Shown: positions 1-5,496 of the stretch, one piece after another
How positions within the stretch are numbered: position 1 is the stretch's first letter
How the letters are laid out: each line of letters opens with the position of its first letter
Source of the DNA: Gammaproteobacteria bacterium
GTDB taxonomy: Bacteria > Pseudomonadota > Gammaproteobacteria > Cardiobacteriales > Wohlfahrtiimonadaceae
Direction of reading: 5' to 3'
Length of the DNA stretch: 11,315 nt
NCBI GenBank assembly: GCA_003864535.1
Contig: BHEQ01000044.1
Span: forward strand, 1-11,315
The notes under the pieces: model-generated
Seen by the model: the letters and a program-made list of their open reading frames with translations, nothing else
Told to the model about the DNA's origin: nothing
Database searches by the model: none
Position numbers and translations under genes: made by a program

Positions 1-2
1 GG

Positions 3-65
3 CGCGATAGATTTAGAGCTCTCAAATATGCTATATTTACATTTTTACGCACATTCTTAGACTAA
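3..65 (+). CDS. 3' end of an unidentified upstream gene (partial)
   Basis: An open frame enters from the left edge and stops with TAA at 63-65, 3 bp before the next start codon. Its tail is basic and hydrophobic (it ends RALKYAIFTFLRTFLD), which would fit the membrane-associated C-terminus of a surface-glycan glycosyltransferase. That guess rests only on composition and on the neighbouring genes. A second frame (codons from base 1, stop TAG at 58-60, ending LYLHFYAHS) is also open to the edge, so the true frame is uncertain. The tight spacing, like that between the next two genes, favours the frame given here. Confidence 0.3.
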   Translation, partial: RDRFRALKYAIFTFLRTFLD

Positions 66-68
66 ATC

Positions 69-857
69 ATGATTTATCCAATTACCATAATCCTGTTTAT
101 ATTGTTATGTAGCGCATTTTTAGTGCGGTACAATTTTTTTCGCCCTAAAAAAGCTGCGCATTTACCCAGAGTTATTATGTATCACAGCGTTGCTGCAAGT
201 GCTGAATATAACGGCGAGAAGGGGATTAATATAGTGCCAGAAGCGTTTGAGAAACAAGTAAAATATTTAAAAAAACGCAATTATAATTTTCTAAAAGCAA
301 GCGAGCTTTTAAGTAATTCTTTAAATAATTCAAGCAATTCAAGCAATTCAAATCATTCAAATAATTTAAATGTCACTCTTACCTTTGATGATGGCTATAT
401 GAATAACTATACAAATGTATTTCCGATCCTTAAAAAATATAATGCTAAAGCAACTATTTTTCTCTCATTTGATGCGATGAATGCAGAAAAATTAACTCCC
501 GCACAAATTAACGAGATGCAAGCAAGTGGTTTGGTTGAATTTGGTGCACACACATTAACTCATTGTAATATAACAACACTAACTGATGATCAAGCTGAGC
601 TTGAAATTTACGCATCCAAAATAAAAGTAGAAGAGCTCACTCAAGCTGCGTGCACAAGCTTTGCTTATCCTTATGGCTGTTTTGAAGATAGGCACATAGC
701 TATCCTTAAAAAACTAGGTTTTAGTTCAGCTTTTACAGTTAAAAAGCGCATTTTACCGCTTACAGATCCATTTAGAATTCCAAGATCATCAGTGATTAAT
801 GGGATTGATTTACTTCAGTTTCATATTTTAGTAACGCGCGGAAAATATAGGATTTAA
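69..857 (+). CDS. Membrane-anchored polysaccharide deacetylase (NodB-fold, carbohydrate esterase 4)
   Basis: This 262-residue protein belongs to the polysaccharide deacetylase family, metal-dependent enzymes that remove N- or O-acetyl groups from glycans. Residues 2-19 form one hydrophobic segment, so it is probably tethered to the inner membrane with the domain outside the cytoplasm. The expected motifs are present: YHSV at 38-41, TFDDGY at 105-110 (Asp107 and Asp108 for catalysis and metal binding), HTLTH at 161-165 (metal ligands His161 and His165), and FAYPYG at 198-203. Residues 82-101 are an Asn/Ser-rich stretch encoded by a 9-bp tandem repeat just before the catalytic strand. This looks like an expanded linker. 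The start at 69 is chosen because it keeps the anchor; no good ribosome binding site precedes it. It lies 3 bp from the next gene, a glycosyltransferase, suggesting a role in LPS or other surface-glycan modification. The substrate cannot be told from sequence. Confidence 0.88.
   Translation: MIYPITIILFILLCSAFLVRYNFFRPKKAAHLPRVIMYHSVAASAEYNGEKGINIVPEAFEKQVKYLKKRNYNFLKASELLSNSLNNSSNSSNSNHSNNLNVTLTFDDGYMNNYTNVFPILKKYNAKATIFLSFDAMNAEKLTPAQINEMQASGLVEFGAHTLTHCNITTLTDDQAELEIYASKIKVEELTQAACTSFAYPYGCFEDRHIAILKKLGFSSAFTVKKRILPLTDPFRIPRSSVINGIDLLQFHILVTRGKYRI
327..371 (+). repeat. 9-bp in-frame tandem repeat, five units
   Basis: Five consecutive 9-bp units lie inside the deacetylase gene. The first two are identical (AATTCAAGC at 327-335 and 336-344), and the next three are diverged copies (345-353, 354-362, 363-371). 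In frame they encode NSS, NSS, NSN, HSN, NLN. Because the unit is a multiple of three, gain or loss of copies would change linker length without shifting the frame. Confidence 0.85.
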
Positions 858-860
858 AAA

Positions 861-1652
861 ATGATAAAAGCCACTTGCATCATGATTACTTTTAATGAAG
901 AGGCTAATCTTTGGCGTGCTTTAACGAGTGTGGCACAATTTGAAGAGGTTATTCTTGTTGATCATTTTAGTACCGACAAAACCTGCGAGATTGCGCAAAG
1001 CTTTGCTAATGTTAAGTTATTTCAAAAAAAGTGGACTAATTGGGGTGAAGGCAAAGCTTATGCCGCCTCATTAAGCACGCATGATTGGGTCTTTAATCTT
1101 GATGCGGATGAAGAGCTAACTTGTCCGCTAATAGATGAATTTAAAGAAATAATTAAAAAAAATAATGCAGATGCGCTTGTTTATAAATTTACTGAGATGT
1201 TTATTAATAAACCCAATACCAAATGGGCGCGAACTCACGATAAAATCCGTGCTTTTAAACGCTCAAAAGGAGGTTATGATGCTGGCAACCTTGTGCATGA
1301 GGGAATCTCAACCACTGGTATATCTAGCGCCGCCGCTATACCTATTCTTCATTATGGAACTCAAGGTATTGATATTGTTGTAACTAAAAATAATCGTTAT
1401 TCATCTTTAAAAGCACTGGAGAAATTTCAAAAAGGAAAAAAACCTTCTTTAATCAAGCTTGTTTTAGTTTTCCCGATTATGTTTCTTGTTGGATATTTTA
1501 TCCGCCGTCAGATTTTTAATGGCGTGCGTGGGTTTATTCTTGCAACAATGTGGGCGTATTACGCATTTTTAAAAGAGGCTAAACTTTGGGAAATATATCA
1601 GCGAGAAATTAAAGAAACCTCGCCCCAATCCTCTCCAAAAGATAGGGAGTAA
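861..1652 (+). CDS. Family 2 glycosyltransferase, WaaE/KdtX-like (LPS core type)
   Basis: This GT-A fold glycosyltransferase has 263 residues. The N-terminal nucleotide-sugar part shows ITFNEEANL at 9-17, VDHFSTDKT at 33-41 (equivalent to the usual VDSGSTDGT) and the metal-binding LDADE at 80-84. A hydrophobic and basic region at about 195-240 would associate with the inner membrane. This layout matches the WaaE/KdtX group, which adds a hexose to the inner LPS core. The acceptor here is not known. A ribosome binding site (AGGA, 849-852) sits 8 bases before the ATG inside the end of the deacetylase gene, so the two are likely co-transcribed and translationally coupled. The last ten residues, SPQSSPKDRE, do not look like enzyme sequence: they are read from a palindromic repeat element that starts at about 1618. 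The native C-terminus probably ended near residue 253 or was replaced. Confidence 0.88.
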   Translation: MIKATCIMITFNEEANLWRALTSVAQFEEVILVDHFSTDKTCEIAQSFANVKLFQKKWTNWGEGKAYAASLSTHDWVFNLDADEELTCPLIDEFKEIIKKNNADALVYKFTEMFINKPNTKWARTHDKIRAFKRSKGGYDAGNLVHEGISTTGISSAAAIPILHYGTQGIDIVVTKNNRYSSLKALEKFQKGKKPSLIKLVLVFPIMFLVGYFIRRQIFNGVRGFILATMWAYYAFLKEAKLWEIYQREIKETSPQSSPKDRE

Positions 1653-1797
1653 CTGTGAAGCCAGTTTACAGCTATTTCCCTGTTGGGAGGGCAACGCCAT
1701 TAAGTTAAGGTCTCCCCCCTAAATCCCCCCTTTGCAGGGGGGACTTTTAGAGCTCCTCCCCTGCGAAGGGAGGTTGGGAGGGGAGGTCTTTTTAGAT
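1618..1797. repeat. REP/BIME-like GC-rich palindromic element
   Basis: In AT-rich surroundings this stretch holds runs of C and G arranged as palindromes. The first unit (1618-1650) forms a 5-bp stem, CTCTC 1631-1635 with GGGAG 1645-1649. A second hairpin pairs 1725-1731 with 1736-1742, and a third pairs 1755-1760 with 1768-1773. The last two also form an inverted pair centred near 1749: GCAGGGG 1734-1740 is exactly complementary to CCCCTGC 1758-1764, and 1725-1735 matches the complement of 1763-1773 at 9 of 11 positions. Paired inverted palindromes near a gene end are typical of REP/BIME elements. No transposase is encoded. The exact family and ends are uncertain. Confidence 0.65.
1755..1793 (+). 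terminator. Possible intrinsic terminator of the surface-glycan operon
   Basis: The GC-rich hairpins of the repeat element are followed by a run of five T at 1789-1793. The stem 1755-1760/1768-1773 is separated from the T-run by a G-rich stretch that can pair with the C-run upstream at 1713-1718. Placed between two operons on the same strand, it could end transcription of the deacetylase-glycosyltransferase unit. The fold is not a textbook single stem, so this is moderate support only. Confidence 0.4.
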
Positions 1798-1811
1798 ATT
1801 GTTTTTTATAA

Positions 1812-1835
1812 TTGATTAATTAGCTAATTAATTAA
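1812..1835. promoter_or_regulatory. Palindromic operator-like site upstream of trpE
   Basis: Bases 1815-1832 are a perfect 18-bp palindrome (ATTAATTAGCTAATTAAT). One mismatched pair further out it extends to 1812-1835. It lies directly upstream of an extended -10 box at 1841-1849, over the -35 region, where a repressor would block RNA polymerase. I could not fit it to the E. coli TrpR operator, which is built on ACTAGT half-sites, so the regulator is unknown. In AT-rich DNA some palindromes arise by chance. Confidence 0.4.
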
Positions 1836-1840
1836 TGCGG

Positions 1841-1849
1841 TGATAAAAT
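1841..1849 (+). promoter_or_regulatory. Candidate extended -10 promoter box for the trpE operon
   Basis: TGATAAAAT fits the extended -10 form TG-n-TATAAT, with TAAAAT matching five of six bases. No good -35 box lies 16-18 bases upstream, which is tolerable for extended -10 promoters. Transcription would begin near 1856, giving a leader of about 85 bases before trpE. Confidence 0.4.
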
Positions 1850-1879
1850 TTATACATCAATCTAATTCATATAACAATC

Positions 1880-1912
1880 TATTATTATCACTATATATTA
1901 ATGATAATAATA
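1880..1912. repeat. 11-bp inverted repeat in the trpE leader
   Basis: TATTATTATCA at 1880-1890 is exactly complementary to TGATAATAATA at 1902-1912, with an 11-base spacer. It ends 28 bases before the trpE start. It could be a protein-binding site or a weak AT-only hairpin in the leader RNA. It has no GC core or T-run and so is not a terminator. Confidence 0.5.
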
Positions 1913-1940
1913 ATTATTTTAATTTAGGAATATATTTATA

Positions 1941-3377
1941 ATGCCAAACAATTTAGAACCAGCAAGCCTAGACCTTCCAAAAATAGACCTTCCCAGAAAG
2001 CCGCATTACATTACCTTGCACTCGCAAAACTCAGCGGATGATTTTTTGGTTTTATTTAAGAAAATAGAAAAACGCTATCAAACCTGTTTCTTACTTGAAT
2101 CATTAGGGGAAGAGGGCGATATGTCGCGTTATTCACTCATAGGTTTTGATCCTGCGCAAATTATTTCAGCAATTGATAATACTTTGTTTATACGTACTTA
2201 TACGCAAAAAGGATTAGAACAAAGCATATTAGAAAAAGAAGAGCAATTTATAAGTGATAATCCGTATGCTTTATTGCAAAAAATAGTACCGCAAAATATT
2301 ATTTCTAAAAAATATGCAGGCGGATTAACAGGCTATCTTGCTTATGATTGTATTAATTATTTTGAGAATAAACTTAAAGTTAAAACAAGTGATTTATTTG
2401 AAGCTTTTAAATTTGGAGTATATAAAGATGGGCTTATCTTCGATAAAATGACAGGTGAACTTATTTATTTTTATTATCAAAATAATCGTTTAGAGCAAAT
2501 TAAGGCTCTGATTGCTGAAGATTATATTGGCAATGGTGCTCTTAAAGTTAAATATTTAGGCGATACGATGACGCAAGAACAACACGCTCAAGCTGTTGAA
2601 AAAGTTAAACAAAATATCATTAACGGACTTGTATTTCAATGTGAAGTGGGTTTTAAATCGCGTTACGAATTAACTGGAGATACCATTAATATTTATGAGC
2701 AATTGCGCATCGTTAATCCATCGCCGCATATGTATTATCTTAAATTTAATGATGAGAGAATTATTGGTGCAAGCCCTGAATTACTCTTTCGCCTACGCCA
2801 AGGTGAGATGGAAACCTATCCACTTGCAGGCACGACAAAACGCGGTGCCACACCTAAAGAGGATCGCGAATTAGCGCGGGCATTATTAAATGATCCTAAA
2901 GAAGTTGCAGAGCATAATATGCTTATTGATTTGCATCGTAATGATATTGGTAAAGTTGCCAAATTTGGCACGGTTAAAGTTAGAAATATGATGAATATCA
3001 AACGCTTTAGCCATGTTCAACATATTTCTAGCGAGATAGTTGGAATTATTAAAGATTCTGAAGATATGTTCTCCGCACTTGCAAGTAATTTCCCCGCAGG
3101 TACGCTTTCAGGTGCGCCTAAAATTGAGGCAATTAAGATTATTGATGCAATGGAAGTAGACGCTAGAGGCCCATATGGCGGCGCAGTTGGCTGCTTTTCC
3201 TTTAATGGGGATTGCACTTTTGCAATCCCGATTCGCACCATATTTAGCAAAGGCAAGGCGGCTTATGTACAAACATCTGGAGGCAATGTTTATGATTCTG
3301 TTGCACAATCTGAATATGAAGAGATTCAACGTAAACTTGCAGGAACACGCAAAGTTCTTGATTTATTTAGAGATTAA
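1941..3377 (+). CDS. trpE: Anthranilate synthase component I
   Basis: TrpE (478 residues) converts chorismate to anthranilate, using ammonia delivered by TrpG, in the first committed step of tryptophan synthesis in the cytoplasm. The chorismate-binding fold fills the C-terminal half: PLAGT at 294-298, EHNMLIDLHRND at 324-335, NFPAGTLSGAPK at 383-394, then a GPYGGAVG segment. Alanine at 296, where PabB enzymes carry a catalytic lysine (PIKGT), argues for TrpE over aminodeoxychorismate synthase. The LLES motif at 51-54 with RYSLIG at 63-68 is the region that binds tryptophan in feedback-controlled enzymes, so allosteric inhibition is probably kept. The start is the only ATG giving the full domain; AGGA at 1926-1929 precedes it by 11 bases. 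Residues 10-19 are a small duplication (LDLPK IDLPR). trpG follows after 24 bases. No trpDCFBA genes are present in the window. Confidence 0.93.
   Translation: MPNNLEPASLDLPKIDLPRKPHYITLHSQNSADDFLVLFKKIEKRYQTCFLLESLGEEGDMSRYSLIGFDPAQIISAIDNTLFIRTYTQKGLEQSILEKEEQFISDNPYALLQKIVPQNIISKKYAGGLTGYLAYDCINYFENKLKVKTSDLFEAFKFGVYKDGLIFDKMTGELIYFYYQNNRLEQIKALIAEDYIGNGALKVKYLGDTMTQEQHAQAVEKVKQNIINGLVFQCEVGFKSRYELTGDTINIYEQLRIVNPSPHMYYLKFNDERIIGASPELLFRLRQGEMETYPLAGTTKRGATPKEDRELARALLNDPKEVAEHNMLIDLHRNDIGKVAKFGTVKVRNMMNIKRFSHVQHISSEIVGIIKDSEDMFSALASNFPAGTLSGAPKIEAIKIIDAMEVDARGPYGGAVGCFSFNGDCTFAIPIRTIFSKGKAAYVQTSGGNVYDSVAQSEYEEIQRKLAGTRKVLDLFRD
1968..1997 (+). repeat. 15-bp in-frame duplication at the trpE 5' end
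   Basis: Two adjacent 15-bp units (1968-1982 and 1983-1997) share the core TAGACCTTCC (1969-1978 and 1984-1993). They encode LDLPK and IDLPR in the N-terminal extension of TrpE, ahead of the conserved domain. Confidence 0.6.
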
Positions 3378-3401
3378 TATTAATACACTAGAGATATTAT
3401 T

Positions 3402-4073
3402 ATGAAAGTATATATTGTTGATAATTATGATTCATTTACCTATAACCTATATCAAATGATTGGTGAAATACTCCAATCAGAGAAAAATAAACAACAGGCT
3501 TATAGGATTTCAAATAGTAAATTGGATAGTAGATTAAATAAGTGCTTTGAGCATGATTTAAATAATTTTGAAATTATTGTAAAACGTAATGATGAGATTA
3601 GTTTAGAGGATATAAAAACCTACGCGCCTGATAAAATAATTATCTCACCAGGACCTGGCTCTCCTGACGATGAACGATATTTTGGGATTTGCACTCAAGT
3701 CATTAAATCACTTGGGCAAACCATACCGATACTTGGAATATGCCTTGGAATGCAAGGTATTGTCCACGCTTTTGGCGGCAAAATAGTTAAAGCAACGGTG
3801 CCGATGCACGGTAAAACTAGTATTTTAGAGCATAATGGGCGCGGCATATTTGCAGATGTTCCCAATGGTTTGGAGATTATGCGTTATCATTCTTTAATGG
3901 CGCAGCAAGATAATTTTCCTGATATATTGGAGATCACCGCAAATTCTGAAGGTGATAATGAGATTATGGGCGTGCAACATAGACAATATCCAATTTATGG
4001 AGTGCAGTTTCACCCAGAATCATTTTTAAGTGAAGGTGGCCATGATTTAATGCGTAACTTTTTGTTTAATTAA
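3402..4073 (+). CDS. trpG: Anthranilate synthase component II, glutamine amidotransferase
   Basis: TrpG (223 residues) is a class I glutamine amidotransferase that hydrolyses glutamine and passes ammonia to TrpE. The catalytic triad is intact: Cys114 in GICLGMQ, His204 and Glu206 in VQFHPES. DNYDSFTYNL at 7-16, SPGPGSP at 82-88 and HGKTS at 136-140 are standard. The protein is about 30 residues longer than usual TrpG/PabA (about 190). The excess is one hydrophilic insert at about 25-55, between the first helix and the strand that normally follows it directly, and it shows no recognisable motif. Pairing with an adjacent TrpE of the PLAGT type makes the anthranilate role most likely, but such subunits sometimes also serve PabB for folate synthesis. 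trpE ends 24 bases upstream; the ribosome binding site is weak. Confidence 0.92.
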   Translation: MKVYIVDNYDSFTYNLYQMIGEILQSEKNKQQAYRISNSKLDSRLNKCFEHDLNNFEIIVKRNDEISLEDIKTYAPDKIIISPGPGSPDDERYFGICTQVIKSLGQTIPILGICLGMQGIVHAFGGKIVKATVPMHGKTSILEHNGRGIFADVPNGLEIMRYHSLMAQQDNFPDILEITANSEGDNEIMGVQHRQYPIYGVQFHPESFLSEGGHDLMRNFLFN

Positions 4074-4103
4074 TTTTTTTAAAATAAGGAATAGGTTGCA
4101 TAT

Positions 4104-5180
4104 ATGTCAGGCAATACTTATGGTAAATTATTCACAATAACTACATCTGGAGAAAGCCATGGACCTGCTTTATTAGGTATTATTGATGGATGCCCGCCGC
4201 TGATTGAAATTAGTGAGGCTGATATTCAAGCTGATTTAGATCGGCGTAAACCTGGAACATCACGCCATACGACGCAACGCCGCGAAGATGATATCGTTAA
4301 AATTGTATCTGGAGTATTTGAAGGTAAAACAACAGGTTGTCCGATTGGATTGATCATTGAAAATACAGATCAACGCTCTAAAGATTATAGCGATATCAAA
4401 GATATTTTCCGCCCAGGCCATGCAGATTTTACTTATCAACATAAGTATGGAATTCGTGATTATCGTGGTGGCGGACGCTCTAGTGCGCGAGAAACAGCCA
4501 TGCGCGTAGCTGTTGGTGCGATTGCAAAGAAAGTCCTTAAGCTTCAATTTGGAATATCTATCTATGGCTTTCTATCTCAATTAGGTCCAATTAAAGCCTC
4601 TAAACATATTCAGGCGGATATTGAAACTAATCCATTTTTTTGGGCAGATAACTCCCAAGTACCTGAGCTTGAAGCTTATATGGATGCTTTGCGTAAATCT
4701 GGCAATTCAATTGGAGCGAAAATCACGGTGATTGCCAAAAATTGCCCAATTGGTTTAGGTGAACCGATATTTGATCGCTTAGATGCTGATCTTGCCCATA
4801 GTCTTATGAGTATCAACGCGGTCAAAGGTGTTGAGATTGGAGATGGCTTTGCGTGTATTGATCAGCTTGGGACTGATTTTAGAGATGAGATTACTCCATT
4901 TGATCAAACTGGATTTTTAAGTAATCACGCAGGTGGGATTTTAGGTGGAATCTCATCAGGACAAGATATAATCGCCCATATTGCACTCAAACCCACTTCT
5001 AGCCTACATTTATCAGGGCGCACTATAGATGTCAATGGGAATGAGGCGATTGTAAGAACCAAAGGTCGCCATGATCCATGTGTTGGCATTCGTGCCACTC
5101 CAATTGCTGAGGCAATGATGGCAATTACGTTATTAGATCACGCCCTGCGTCAGCGCGGGCAAAACTTAAGAAAGGATTAA
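4104..5180 (+). CDS. aroC: Chorismate synthase
   Basis: AroC (358 residues, normal length) carries out the last shikimate-pathway step, the FMN-dependent elimination of phosphate from 5-enolpyruvylshikimate-3-phosphate to give chorismate. The sequence is highly conserved: GESHG at 16-20, RPGTSR near residue 50, RPGHADFTY at 103-111 with the catalytic-region His106, and YRGGGRSSARET at 120-131. GGISSGQDI and GRHDPCVGIRA lie in the C-terminal half. The match to the gammaproteobacterial form is close throughout. It is 30 bases downstream of trpG, so the product of this enzyme and the enzyme that consumes it are encoded side by side, a simple way to balance flux toward tryptophan. AAGGA at 4086-4090 and TAGG at 4092-4095 are ribosome binding site candidates for the ATG at 4104. 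Confidence 0.97.
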   Translation: MSGNTYGKLFTITTSGESHGPALLGIIDGCPPLIEISEADIQADLDRRKPGTSRHTTQRREDDIVKIVSGVFEGKTTGCPIGLIIENTDQRSKDYSDIKDIFRPGHADFTYQHKYGIRDYRGGGRSSARETAMRVAVGAIAKKVLKLQFGISIYGFLSQLGPIKASKHIQADIETNPFFWADNSQVPELEAYMDALRKSGNSIGAKITVIAKNCPIGLGEPIFDRLDADLAHSLMSINAVKGVEIGDGFACIDQLGTDFRDEITPFDQTGFLSNHAGGILGGISSGQDIIAHIALKPTSSLHLSGRTIDVNGNEAIVRTKGRHDPCVGIRATPIAEAMMAITLLDHALRQRGQNLRKD

Positions 5181-5183
5181 TTT

Positions 5184-5492
5184 ATGTTTACTTTTCATGC
5201 AACGAGTAAGGTTTCAACTTTTGATGCAAATCGTGTTATCAAGCGTTTAAGTAATCATTGGAAGCATAAAAACACGGTAGAATTTGTCGATGCGACAGAT
5301 TCACTCCAAAATTCCAGCGCGCTGATTAAATTTGAAGCTGCCGAATGTGAATTATATGCGCATGAAAATTATATACAGATCAAGGTGCATACTCCGACTC
5401 AAGAGGCTCTAGAGCGCATGAAAAATGCGGTTGCAGATCATATTATGCGGATGGCAAATCCTGAAGAGTTGGTTATTAAGTGGGATATTTGA
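5184..5492 (+). CDS. DUF2218 domain protein, function unknown
   Basis: This small soluble protein (102 residues) appears to be one complete DUF2218 domain. I recognise the family by its overall pattern: an N-terminal HATSKVSTFDANRVIKRLSNHW-type helix region (no quoted part is catalytic), a VEF strand at about 33-35, and a C-terminal VADHIMRMANPEELVIKW segment at about 83-100. The biochemical function of the family is not established. There is no signal peptide, membrane segment or cysteine pair. It starts 3 bases after aroC, with AAGGA at 5172-5176 lying inside the end of aroC at 7 bases from the ATG, so it is surely translated from the same message. It is followed 4 bases later by the ABC ATPase. 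Position alone does not tie it to chorismate metabolism. Confidence 0.8.
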   Translation: MFTFHATSKVSTFDANRVIKRLSNHWKHKNTVEFVDATDSLQNSSALIKFEAAECELYAHENYIQIKVHTPTQEALERMKNAVADHIMRMANPEELVIKWDI

Positions 5493-5496
5493 GATT

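Noticed and set aside
1901..1927. Mini-frame in the trpE leader reading M-I-I-I-I-I-L-I then stop, reminiscent of an Ile-rich attenuator peptide.
   Set aside because: It has no ribosome binding site, no Trp codons, and no terminator hairpin with a T-run after it. The Ile codons follow from the AT-only inverted repeat.
1941..4073. The pair read as PabB-PabA (aminodeoxychorismate synthase) or isochorismate/salicylate synthase.
   Set aside because: PLAGT with alanine instead of the PabB lysine, together with an adjacent amidotransferase, points to anthranilate synthase.
5425..5496. In-frame ATG extending the ABC ATPase upstream by 24 codons.
   Set aside because: It overlaps the DUF2218 gene by 68 bases and the added residues do not resemble the N-terminus of related ATPases. 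GTG at 5497 fits better.
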